A DNA stretch of 64,000 nucleotides from Crocodylus rhombifer (Eukaryota > Chordata > Crocodylia > Crocodylidae): NCBI GenBank assembly GCA_038503035.1, contig JAVSML010020440.1, positions 1 to 64,000 of the forward strand, in the 5' to 3' direction. The stretch's first letter is position 1. Each line of letters begins with the position of its first letter. A program made the translations under genes and the position numbers. This document shows positions 52,396-63,620 of the stretch, piece by piece. The notes beneath the pieces were generated by a model. The model did not search any database and was not told the origin of the DNA. It was given only the letters and a program-made list of their open reading frames with translations.

Positions 52396-53158
52396 TCTAA
52401 GACCAGGGGCAGAAGTTATGCATAAACCAGTTTAAGTAATCAGAAACTGGTTTACACTTGTAACAAAACAGAAACTCAGTGCACAAAGCCAGCTTCAAAA
52501 TGTATGAAACTGGTTTAAAATAAACCTGGTTGAATGTAGTATCAGACTTAACTGACTTGGGTCAAACTGGTTTATGAAACTTCTGTCCCAGACCTCTTCC
52601 TGGTTCAAGTTAAATCACAGTCCCCAGCATCCCAACATGCTTTGCAGCCATGGGCTGGGCTGGGCTGGGCTGTCTGCTCCAGCACAGAAGGGTTGTGGGG
52701 GGAGACAGGAACTGCCCACCCCCAGGCAAACTCTGTCAAGGGCTAGGGAGTGGGGTCAAACTTCCCTTCCCCCAAGGTTGGAGCTGCCCCTCTGCCCTGC
52801 TAAACTTACTGCTGCCTGTGACTGTGGACTACAAATCCCAGAGACACCTGGCAACAGAAAGAGGAAGTAATGAGGAACCTTGCAGAGTCCTGCTGCTATA
52901 ATTCTGGACTGAAAATTCCAGAAGCCTCGAGGGCAGCAGGAAGAGGAACTGAACAGACAACCCATGCTGGCTACGTGCCAGAGAGCCAGGCTTTAGTGCC
53001 TCCCGGCTTCCAGTCTGAGCCACTGCAGGTATGTGGCTGCATTTCCCGAATCAAAACTGAACGTCCAGTTGTTTCTCAGTTTAATTTGTACAGTTTAGAC
53101 TAACCTGCAAAGACTGGATCAATTAAGTCTTGGGCTTTTTGACTGTCTGTACTTAGCC
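52396..53158 (+). mobile_element. MITE, uninterrupted copy of the 8213-9552 family
   Basis: The left part has CAGGGGCAGAAGTTATGCAT and several AAACTGGTTT or AAACCAGTTT words. The right part has TGGCTCAGACT inverse and ends GACTGTCTGTACTTAG. The reverse complement follows the 8213-9552 element block by block, but lacks the CR1. About 763 bp. It contains GCTGGGCTGGGCTGGGCTG at 52652-52670. Non-coding. Confidence 0.65.
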
Positions 53159-54075
53159 TAAAAGTCTATCCACTGATTTTTCAAATTTGAACATTAAAAA
53201 AATTGAGAAAAATCTCTATAGAATGTAAAAATGTTTCAGTTTGTAGCTGATTAGACTGAAATATAGGGAGTACAAAGTGATGTGTTCAAGGCTACCAAGT
53301 TAAGAGAAGATGGCTCAGCTTGTGTGACAGCAAGTGGCGGATTCTCAGCACGGCCAAGACTGAGGTGCTGATGGTTGGTTGTAGGAAGCAGCCAGAAAAG
53401 ATCACAGAGGTAGAATTACTTCCTTTGATGGAGGTCCCACAGCTGTCTTTAGTTACTAGCGTTTGAAATCTGAGGGTTATTTTGGATTTCCAGCTGCTGT
53501 TTGGCAACCATATTTGCAGTAATAACCCTGGTAGCTTTATACCATCTGCCATGGCTGGGAGGTTGGCCCTTTTGGATGGTGCTCAGGTTTATTAACTCCA
53601 CATTCTGCTGCTGCCATGTGCTATACCCAGAGCAACACCTACAAACACTTTGGAAGTGGAAATGGATGCAAAATGCAGTGGTTCACTTAGTGAGGGGAGC
53701 TTCTTGGTGAAGCATACATGGCCACAGGTCTGGGATCTCCAATGGCTTTCTGTTGGTAACTAGATGGAGTTGCCAGAGCCATCTTAGGTTGTGAAAGAGC
53801 TTTCTGTATATGACAGGCTGTCAAGTTCCCTTTTTGAATAATATTTTAATTTCCTTGGGGTGATAGGATGATATGCTTCAGGATAGCTAAAATAGGTGAA
53901 TAGATTCCTCTAAATCAAAATAAATAGAACAAATATAATTTATAGCTGAAAACAGAATCAAGGATGTTTGATTCCCCTGTCCTTTACTTCCACTTCTGAA
54001 AACCTTCAGATGAAAGGCTCAGAAATATTTGGGTGGGCCAAATGGGTTTTGAAGCCCATGCTGTTAGAGCAGGAA
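53159..54075. other. intergenic DNA, nothing firm
   Basis: No gene. 53292-53760 has weak resemblance to an old coding repeat (a run of AAGACTGAGGTGCTGATGGT-like words) but I could not place it in a family. Confidence 0.4.
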
Positions 54076-54083
54076 TTAATTAG

Positions 54084-55179
54084 TAGGCCTGTGCGAAGTG
54101 ACTAGTATTTGCTTTGGATTCAGATTCAGCTGATTTCGGGGACAGCAATTTGATTTGGTAATTCAAGGAATAACGGTCACAAGCTGGCAGAGGGTAGATT
54201 TAGGCTAGATATCAGGAGGCGCTACTTCACAGTCAGGGCAGCTAGGATCTGGAACCAGCTTCCAAGAGAAGTGGTGCTGGCTCCTACCCTGGAGGTCTTT
54301 AAGAGGAGGCTAGACGTACACCTTGCTGGGGTCGTTTGACCCCAGTACTCTTTCCTGCCATGGCAGGGGGTCGGACTCGATCTGCTCAGGTCCCTTCCGA
54401 CCCTAGAAACTGAAACTATGAAATCACTGTCCAGAATCAACTCAGCTGCTGCTCAATCTCTAAATCAGCCAGGCCTCATCCCCCACCCACTCTCTGAGCC
54501 CAGCAATGGCTGACTTACCTGCCCCAGCTCCCGGCACTTCGGGGAAAAAAAAGGCCCCGGTGCTCACTGAGTGCTGTTGAATGGGGGCAATCCCCAATGC
54601 CCCATGCTGTGTGGGGGGGCTCTACATGAGCCCCCCCGATCCCGCCCTCGCTCCCCCTACCTCCTATGGGTGCCCAAACCAGGCCAGCTCCAGCCCTTTA
54701 AGAAAGAAAAAAAAAACCCAAGAAAAGCCCTGCACTCACCACTTCTGCTGGGGGGAAGGGTGTCAATATCCACTGCCCCATGCCACATGGGGGGCTCTGC
54801 ATGAGCCTCCAAAGCCCCAGGGCCAGTGCAAGAGCGGTGAGTCCCAGGGCTTTTCTGTTTTTTTTTTTCTTAAAGGGCTGGAGCTGGCCCAGGTGGTGCA
54901 CCCATGTTGGGGGCTGGGGGTGGCGAAGGTGGGTCGAGGGGGCTGGCAGGGGTCCCCCCATGGTCCCCTCCCCCAGCCCTCCCTCCCCTACCCCTAGTAC
55001 TTACCACTGGGGACTGCCCAAATCAAAGCTCTCTGAATCTTCTGAAGATTCAGAAAGCTTTGAATTGATTCAGACCTTTTAATGGTCCCCTGATTCAATT
55101 CAGATTCAGAGATTTGGGCACCGCATAGGACCAAATCTCCTCTGAATTGAATCACCACCTGAAGCTTCACACAGGTCTA
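54084..55179. mobile_element. hAT foldback element with perfect 8-bp target duplication and nested CR1
   Basis: Flanked by TTAATTAG (54076-54083 and 55180-55187). Ends are TAGGCCTGTGCGAAG and, inversely, TAGACCTGTGTGAAG (13 of 15). Inside are GATTCAGATTCAG-type subterminal repeats on both sides and a long internal inverted repeat: 54681-54732 pairs with 54846-54890 (CAGCTCCAGCCCTTTAAGAA against its inverse). There is a direct repeat at 54598-54637 and 54773-54811. No transposase. Confidence 0.8.
54165..54422 (+). mobile_element. CR1 LINE 3' end nested in the hAT
   Basis: AATAACGGTCACAAGCTGGC, then CGCTACTTCACAGTCAGGGC, TGGAACCAGCTTCCAAGAGA and the 3' end GGTCCCTTCCGACCCTAGAA with CTATGAAA. 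258 bp, little diverged from the CR1 ends at 8829 and 36702. Confidence 0.88.
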
Positions 55180-55187
55180 TTAATTAG

Positions 55188-57725
55188 AAACTTGAGATTT
55201 TATTGTTTTACACAGACTTGCTTATACATAATTTTTATTTCAAGTGTTTCCTCCTGCAGGAGCAAAGGGAGAGAGTATTATTTCAAGACCCAGCACCAAG
55301 GGTAAAATGTAATGGAGAAAATGCTGAGCCTTCCATTCCAGTTACAGGTCTTTATATCACCTGAGATAGAGCTGTAACATGGTTAGCTGGTAAATAGTAG
55401 TAAAATGTTATCCTCTGTATTGATCAGTCACTGAAGTGGACAAGATGCAATTAGACAACAGGTAATATAGGTTCTCTGCAGCCCTAGAGGTCATCATTTA
55501 ACTAGTGAACTTTAAAACTATTTGAAAAAATATAAATAAAAGAATGGGAGTGAATGTCCTGTTCTAATTCATAACGCCTTATAGATAGAGTTTGGTCTTA
55601 TTTTGGTCATGAACATAATTTACTGAGAAAAAGAAAATTAGTTGAAATTAGTCTTGAATTCTCCTGGACTCAATAAATGTGTTTCTGTTCTACTTGGAAA
55701 CAAGGCGCTAGTGTGTTGTGGTTTTTGTTTTGTTTTTAATCTCTTCCATTTAAAATTTGTATTTTGAAAGAGGGGTGGAATTTGTGAAAAAATTAGTACC
55801 GTGAACTGCAGCGCTTTCTGAAACATTGACATTCCTGCACATGCAGTGCCAGCGAACAAACATAAATAAGGCTGAAATTTTTGGCTTGCCAGTTTGAGCA
55901 GATAATGATTGATAACATAGTTTGATTATTAAAATGACAAATCCTGTACTTCAATTAATTTTTCCCACTGTTAAATAGTAACATCCAAGATTTTTCTATT
56001 AATTCATCTTTAAAACCATTTAACAAGTCTCTACAGATGAAGGGAACCAAGTGGGTGAATATATATATAACTTGCATAAACAAAGATGAAATCCAGATGG
56101 TAAAGGATGAATGTGGAATATGTTAGAAGCAAAACTATTAAGAGATGGATCAACAAGAACAGAAGAGACCTGCTCTTTGCTAAGGGCTACAATCATCTGG
56201 ATACCAAAGCAGGACATGGGTTCCACTGCCTGCTGTCCATCCAAAGACATTTTCTGTAGCAACTATGCATCCAGTAACTTCCTCTTACTTACAGTTTGGA
56301 AATCAATGCCAGATAATTGCACATTGTCCTGAGGTGCTGGGCTTTTCTGACAGGGCAAGGGATTGAGACGCTGGAGTACATGAACTGACTGCATGACAAT
56401 GTCTCTGTTTGAGACCGCTCCCTACATAAGAACCATCTCACACACACGAGTTACATTTATCAGTGGCACAGGGCATGTCAGCACATTGTGGCAGTCAATG
56501 GAGGGCAGGGAGGAGTTGGTGATGCAACAAAGCTCCGTGGTGAAAAACAGGACTTTGTCACCAAGGACTATTTCCAAAATATGGACATATGAGCCAAACA
56601 TGGGATTTGCTATATTCTTAGAAACCCACTCTCAGCTGCTGCCTAACGCTCAAGGTACCTAAATTCCATAAGGCACCTCAGTTTTTTATCTTAAAGTTTC
56701 CCAGATGCCTAAATTTCCACTTGTGCACATGCCCAGAAACACTTAAGTCTTGACACAGCTGAGTATTTTTGGCATTTAGTTCATATCTACATTCAAACAG
56801 GATCCAGAAACTGGGAATTCCTCCACTTATCTCCCCTAGAGGCTTGATCAAATAAAGCATCTGCAAAGCATGTGTAATGTACAGCAGTAGGATTAGGCCC
56901 TGCACAAGAACTGGAGACATCCACCATTTTTGTCAAAAAGGCTGGTGATGATGATGCCCCCCACTCATTTGAGTTATTTATTTAATTTCTATGCTGACCC
57001 TCCCCACAAAGGCCCAGGGCAGAAGAGAACAGAATAAATTCCAAAACAGGAGAACAAACAGGAGAGCAAAACAGCATAAAAGGCTAGAGTATCAGCATGA
57101 AAATGAAAACCCCATAACATCCCTGCCTACTTTTGTTTACATGCCCAAACTGGAAGATTTTACAGAATTTCTTAAAGGTATCTGGGCTCAGGCTCGGTAA
57201 ACCTCAGATGGAGCTCCAGAGCTAAGCAGCAACTGCTGAGAACAACCTCACAAGATTTTACCAAGCGGTCGTGGTGCACTAATGATACTTGAATGAGGTT
57301 GCCCTTGGTTGACCTTGGGGATCATGATGTGGCATGAGGGAGAAGGCCAGGGGTGACTGGTGCCACCTTACTCAGGGGGTGGCATGTGCCCCCACAGCAA
57401 TCAGTCAGCAACAAGGGGAGGGGGCCCCCCTGTGGCCGATCTCATTGACCAAGGGGGGGGGTTCCCCCACAGCCAATATCACCAGCCGGGGGGATTATCT
57501 CACCATGGCTGATCTCTGTGCACCCCCTACACATCACCACTGGAGAAGGTAGTCCCTTAGGACTTATGCAGTAGTTCACAATAAATAAACTATTAGAGAC
57601 CATGATGTGGAAGATCTAGGATCCATTCCCTCTTCAATCTGGAAGAGAGAGATCTCACTTCAGTCCCCATCCCAGTGACTGTAAATAATTTATTAAAAAG
57701 TAAGCATTAGAGCAGGGACTGGACT
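55188..57725. other. intergenic DNA with one retroposon tail
   Basis: AT-rich; 56972-57020 is the inverted counterpart of the retroposon tail at 44281 (TATTTATTTAATTTCTATGC, then CAAAGGCCCAGGGC). Nothing else recognised and no gene. Confidence 0.5.
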
Positions 57726-57727
57726 CT

Positions 57728-58205
57728 TTGGGCATGTCCCCATGAGTGCACACATGCAGTTTGCAGTGCTGCGAAGTGAACATGCTGTACATGCTGCTGG
57801 CGCAAACCGCACATTAGCTGTACATGTAGCTAATTAGCAGTGTGGTGAGGGGTTTTTTTGACAAATGGAGATCCCAGTATCAAAAAAACCCACACCAGGG
57901 AAAAGTGGCGGGGGGGGCGTGGCCTACGTGATGGCAACGCGTGCTGCCGGAAACTGGAGCCTGGCCAGTAAGAGCCATGCTCCAGCTGCTGGCCAGGCTC
58001 CGTGCTCTTGGATTGTTGCTGCTGGAGCCCTGGGAGGCCCCCAAGGAGAAGCCCAGGTGCTGGCCCCAGGCTCTCCAGCCCACCCAGGACAACTTGCCAC
58101 ACACCAGAGTGTGTGTGCAGAGGTGTTCCCTGGGGACAACTAGCAGCAGGACAACTAGCAGGACAAATATGTGCTGCTGCTAGTTGTTCTTAGGGAATGC
58201 ACATT
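57728..58205. mobile_element. possible GGGCATGT-type MITE with internal hairpin
   Basis: Starts GGGCATGTCCCCATGAGTGC. The GC-rich interior includes a hairpin formed by 58135-58149 (GACAACTAGCAGCAG) and 58174-58189. The right end is unclear. The left end matches the inverse of the element end at 60885-60905 (CACGTAGACATGCCC). Confidence 0.35.
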
Positions 58206-58552
58206 CCCATTTCTGGGACGCACCCTTTGTCTTTCTTCTACTTGGTCACTTCCCTGACCATTAGTCTGTGAAGCAATGTTCTCTTCAGAAAGAAGGATTA
58301 AGGGCTCCCCACTTCATAACAATATATAAACCTGGCGAATAAGACTTTCTCCTTTAAGGTGGGAGATTTGGGTTTCAATTACTTCTGGGGTTTATTGTTT
58401 CCAGGAGTGCTCTAACGGTTGAACTACTAGAGAAAAATACGATGGTATTCCCACTGAGGCCCCTGCATAGACAGAGACACTCCAAAGAAGTTCCAAAAAA
58501 GAGTGGGATTCCTAAATCATCTTCTGTATTAGAGAGTCTAGGTATCTAAGAG

Positions 58553-58875
58553 CAGTGTTTCTCAACCCATGGATCATGACTCAAAAGGGGGTCACAAAAA
58601 TATATCAAAAGGGTCGCGACCAGATTTTAAAAACAGATTCTTCTTTAAAGGAGAGAAATGTGGGAAACCATGTCTTCTCCCTTGCACGCTGGCAGAGTTC
58701 CAGCCTGCAAGGGGCTGCTTGGGCCTTCCCCCCACCATACTCCACACACTGCCCCCTTGTCCCCCACACACAAGGGGGCTGGGGGGCAGTGGGTTGGGCA
58801 CGAAGGGCACTGGATCAGGACTGGCCATTGATCTTTACAAATGAGTCCTGCTAGAAAAATGTTTGAGAGCTACTT
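58553..58875. mobile_element. hAT MITE with perfect 8-bp target duplication
   Basis: Flanked by TCTAAGAG (58545-58552 and 58876-58883). Starts CAGTGTTTCTCAACCC and ends TTTGAGAGCTACT. 323 bp with a GC-rich centre. The three overlapping open frames in it are chance. Confidence 0.85.
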
Positions 58876-59264
58876 TCTAAGAGAATGAGATACACAAGTC
58901 ACTTTGTGAATGTAGCCTGTGTGCATTATAGGGTTCTTTGAAAATCCTAAATTGGTTGCTATTTGTTATAAGCAGGTTAATTTGTGAGAAGGCCAATTAG
59001 TGAGAAATAAACATAAATTAGGGCTATAAATTTATGGTGTTCTTGGTTTGAGGCTATACATTTATAGTGTTATGGGTTCTGGAAACAGGAATGGGACTGC
59101 AGAGCAAAAGAGCTCAGGTAAAATGAGATTAAATAAAAATTCAGTGACAAGAGTCAACATAGAGTAAAGATGTATGATTGTGATTTTTCTACTACTTTAG
59201 TATAGATTATATTTTGTGGTAGGGGGATAAATTGCATACTCTTAAAAGTGTTTACTGCAATTTA

Positions 59265-59693
59265 CCGAAATACAAGATGACTTCTAATTTAAGATGATCT
59301 CCCGTAATTAGATTTTATACCTGGAGTATGATAAATGTATTATAATTGTCCATGCATAGAATCTAATTAGTTGAAGGTTGTCCTAAACTGCTGTGGTGTA
59401 GAGAACAGTTGTAGGAGGCCAGGGACCAGACCCCCACCCTTTGCTCCCCTGCTCATCCCCCCCATGCTTGCACCTTCCCCTCATGCCTGCCATTTGCCCC
59501 CCCACAGCTTGCCTCTCTGTGCCTGCCCCCTCACTCCCTGCCTCCCCCACCTGCTGTTCCCTCTTGCAGCCCATCCCCACTACCTCCTGCCCCCCATGCC
59601 TGCTCCCTCCTGCAGCCTACCTCCCACTCCCTGCCCACCCCCATGCTGACGGGGGTGGGGGGGACCTCTTTTCTTGGATTCAAGTAAATACAG
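59265..59693. mobile_element. TA-flanked MITE with a C-rich interior
   Basis: TA on both sides (59263-59264 and 59694-59695). The left end is CCGAAATACAAGATGAC and the right end read inversely is CTGTATTTACTTGAATCC, imperfect but of the CCGTATTTACTCGAATC type. The interior (59430-59655) is a degenerate CCTGCC/CCCC tract on the plus strand. Likely the same superfamily as 21495 and 21561. Confidence 0.45.
59430..59655. repeat. C-rich degenerate tandem tract
   Basis: Words such as CCTGCC, CCCCCCATGC and TCCCTCCTGCAGCC recur many times. The strand asymmetry is strong (few G). The open frames here are compositional. Confidence 0.7.
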
Positions 59694-60091
59694 TATTATT
59701 TGAAAGGTAATGCAAGAGAGTGGCATAATAATCTAATTGTCAATGGCCACAGAGCAATTACTTGACTACTGGTATACCGTAGTTTATTCTTTAGTGTAGT
59801 GTGTATCGGTAGTCTATGAGTCTACTACATATTAGTTTATCATTTGAATGGACTAGCAATGAAAAGATATAATTGTCACAACATAAGTTTAATACATCCC
59901 CATGAACCTTGCATATTTCTCTTCTGGTATAAGCCATGTGAACATTTGGAAGTTGCATGTTAAAAGATTCCTGCTGATTCTGCTACACATGAATTCATGA
60001 TGGAGACAAACCAGTCCACTGAGTGGAAACCTACTACTCAGTTGACATTGCAGTAAAACTAGGTCTGATTATGAATTCATGCAAGGGACAT

Positions 60092-60185
60092 TTTCAGTCA
60101 AGTGCTTAAGCATGTGTTGAACTTCAACGAAAGAAAAGCCCCAGTGGCTTCAGTCAAGATCAGGAGTCCCACTGACTGACTGGGG
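60092..60185. repeat. fragment of the palindromic GCTTAAGT-type repeat
   Basis: CAAGTGCTTAAGCATGTG, TTGAACTTCAA and CCCAGTGGCTTCAGTCAAGA, followed by CAGGAGTCCCACTGACTGAC. Same pattern as 35871-35985. Confidence 0.4.
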
Positions 60186-60759
60186 TGGTTGCCTGGGTGA
60201 TTTTTGGTAATTTCTTATGTAGGTAGGGCCTTAGTCACATCGGTCAATAGTTACAAAAAGTATGGTCGGATAGCTTGATCACTTTCTAAGAACTCTTCTT
60301 CCCTTTATGAAGTAAATACAAAAACAATCTAAAAGTTGTATTGTCTGAGGCTGATCATGAGCCTCATTTGGATTTTATACTCATATTGTTACTTCAGTAG
60401 AATCATCCCTGATTTATAGCCATGTCAACCAGGCTTCTACTACTTCAAATCCTGCCCACAGCACCTAGCCTCTGTAGGACTTTAATTTTGCACCAGTGAA
60501 ATTAATGCAAGTTTTCCGTTTAATTCAATAGAAACAGAGATCAAGGCCTAAATATGCTAAATACTGGGGACTCTGTAATTGAAAGAAGAAACCACCTTTC
60601 TCTCACACAAAGGGACCAGAACATTCTACATCCATTATTGTATCCCATGGGCTGGAGATGCCTCTCTGAGATGGTTCCCTGCATTTCTGAGTGAGGAAAC
60701 AGGAAACAGCGGGCACAACTATATGAGACTGCGTGCAGTAACCGAAAAATAGCACAACA

Positions 60760-60905
60760 CTAACAGCGTAAGTGACGCTACCGTGCAGTCCTGTCACTTA
60801 AAAGGCATTCACTGGCGCTACTGTGCAATAACTCTGGTTACTGCACATTTATTTAGTGCTTGCTTATACAACTACTGTGCAGTAACATCTCACGTAGACA
60901 TGCCC
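60760..60905. mobile_element. end of a GGGCATGT-type MITE with repeated TACTGTGCAGTA words
   Basis: GCTACCGTGCAGTCC, GCTACTGTGCAATAAC and CTACTGTGCAGTAAC occur in a row, with GGTTACTGCACA inverted between them. The piece ends CACGTAGACATGCCCAG, the inverse of the left end at 57728. Confidence 0.4.
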
Positions 60906-60909
60906 AGCC

Positions 60910-63300
60910 TCACACAGAAGTAGCTATTAAAAGCCCCTCTGCATGGCCATGTTGGGTAACTTTATGAAGCCACACTTTACATGCCATAGGTCACCTCTCT
61001 GCTATGCATAGCTTTCTGATGTCCAATCCATCCCATCTACTCTTAGAAACTGCAGTGATTTTTCTGTATTGGTTGAGGGTCTTTGTGTCCAGAAGTATAA
61101 AATATGTGTATGCATACAATAACGGTATGGATGGCCATACTACCCAGTTATTTGAAATAATTCTAGTGGCAATGAACCTGATCAACAGAAGAGGAATGGG
61201 CTGTCAGTTCTTTTAATACTGTTGGCATATTTTTTGGAAATAATGCAGTCTCTGCTTCCGTTTGTCCGTATAATTTAGCATGACTCACAACCAGAAGTCA
61301 AAACTGTCTTGATGAAAAGAAAAGACTGTGCTGGTAACAAGATTACAAATGCCAAAACACATTTTGTATACAGAAGGCTGACAAAAAAAGACAATTTGCA
61401 GAGGTTTCAGTAAGTGCATCATTAAATCATCCTTGGCTCTTTCTCAAATGTGTTTTTTAAAAAAATGCTTCTCTAAGCAAAAATGTAAACATTTGAAACA
61501 TTGAAGGTGACTTTCTTGGAACAATAGCACTTCCTCCATCAAGGAAGTATATTTTACTAATTGATTAATGCCAGACCACATAGAATTAAGTGAAATCCTC
61601 AAGATCTGCTCTTTTTTTTTTTTATAGTCCAATTTGGTCACCAGTTTATTTGTAGGCGTGAAAGTATTTTGGCAGCTTTCTTGGCCAGATAGGCTGTGGC
61701 ATGTGACTTTTTGGTCTGTTATATAAAGGTCCTTCTCTATTGTATTTTAGATGTGGTGCTTTGTAGCTCAGTCAGAACATTAAGTGACTGACTATAGTGC
61801 TTTTTGCAGTGTCACGAGAACTGAAAAGGGCACATATCATACTCTATTATGCACAACTTCCTTGGCTTTCTTAAAGGATAGAGCTGTTGGAAGTTTCATT
61901 GGCCCCAAGAACACTATCCTTTGTCAATATGTAATAATAGGTTTCGCCCTGCCTATGTAACAGGTCATATACTTTTCTAACTGCAGCTCCTTCCTACATT
62001 GGACAAACATGATATTGAGCAAGGAACATGCATGTCATGAAAATGCCCATTTTGAAGTACTGCCCATACTCTCTTGGTTAAATCATTGCAAAGCTACCAG
62101 TATGCTTTTGTTCATGGTTCAGAAAACCTAGTTTTCATTACAGGAAACCAATACAAACATCAGCAATATTCCTATCAAAGAAATTAGTCCTCTTGTGAAA
62201 GCACATTAAGTAAATTTTTTGTGTGGCTGAATAACAGTGTCATATAATAGATCTGGGTTTCATGCCAAACAAATATATGCATCTTTAAATGCTTTCCCCT
62301 TGTGGCTTTGTTGAAATCATCCCCCAGCATGGATTAAATTCCATACCAAACTTTTAAGCTGGCTGCCCTTATTGTTTAAGGTTTTGAAACAGGACAAATA
62401 GAGTTGCTTGAGAACTTCACATCAAAACACTTGATGGAAAAATTTCTAGCTAGTTAAAGAAATTTGCAAATGAGCTTTTTTATTTTCTCAACAGTTTTCA
62501 TCCAAAAATGAAAAAGATTTTGGTACTCTCCCATCTCTTGCCTCCTCTAAAACCATGCTGTACCTTTTTTCATTCCATTTTATCTATAGAAATAAGCAAA
62601 AAGAAGAGGGGAAAAGGAGAGGATGGTGGGGTCAGAAATAGAAAATGTTTTTCCTTTTCCCAATGTGAAAGAAATACACAAATCATTCTTTTTAAATTTT
62701 TCTTTTTTGTTTTCCAGAATATGCTTCCCATTTTTCAAGCAGGTCTGACAAGTTGCATACTTCTTTTATGCGGTTAGAATGTGGAGACAGTAGCTTCCAA
62801 CAGTTATATATTTAACTAAACATATTTAATAGGATACTGTAACATCAAGCATCACATTCCTTTATAACCTCCTCCCAATACCCCTGCTACCTAGAAGCCA
62901 GTGGGCCAATGTAGACTAACAAAGGTTTAAATCACATCTTCAAGTGCTCGTTCTTTTTTATGTAAATTGTTGTCATTGCACTTTTTACTTCTTAGGCTAC
63001 TTCTCAACAAGTATCCTCTAAAATTATATGCCCCAAATCATATATCCAAATTGAATACCTACATTTCTACACACCAAAATGCTCAGAATAGCGTAAGTAG
63101 GTAATGCCTGAGCAAATCTTACTATATCGTCTGATAGTGAGGCACTAAATATGAACCCCAAACTGCATACTCAAAATCAATTTGGCAACCAGATCAAGAG
63201 ACTAGATTGGGAACATTTGTTTACCTGAAAAACTTTGCTCTAAAGTCACCTTCTATATTGCTCATCAAGAAAATAAAAATGTTGATTTTTTTTCTTCTTG
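60910..63300. other. intergenic DNA, nothing recognised
   Basis: AT-rich with homopolymer runs (for example T at 61611-61623). No gene, RNA or named repeat seen. Confidence 0.6.
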
Positions 63301-63412
63301 AAGAAAGAAGCTGCAAACATAGGCAGATATCCCTGGCATCCTGGAGCACAGGGGAGAGGGGGATGTCGGGGGGAGATTTTTGTGGTGGAGCGGAGCAGCC
63401 CCCAACACACAA

Positions 63413-63614
63413 GCCTTTGATTGGCCGAGGGGTCTCAGAAGTCCCACCTCTCCCTGGAGATTGACAGATGGCCATCTGTCAATCTCCAGGTTGGGGCAGG
63501 AGGGTCCCTTCATGCCTGTGATTGACTGAGGGGTCCTGGAAGTCTTGCCCGTCCTCAGACAATGACAGGTGGCCATCTGCCAACCTCCGGAGAGGGACAG
63601 GACTTTTGGGGCCT
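63413..63614. repeat. 101-bp tandem repeat with a 38-bp perfect palindrome
   Basis: 63413-63513 and 63514-63614 share GATTG...GAGGGGTC...GAAGTC, GACAG.TGGCCATCTG.CAA.CTCC and GG.CAGGA in the same order. In the first copy 63453-63490 is an exact palindrome centred on GGCC; in the second it is decayed. A CCAATCAGAGG piece follows at 63620. Probably part of an unrecognised DNA transposon. Confidence 0.8.
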
Positions 63615-63620
63615 CTCAGC

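Noticed and set aside
54571..54997. ORFs of 77-138 codons
   Set aside because: They run through the foldback core of the hAT at 54084-55179 and encode homopolymer-like K and F runs.
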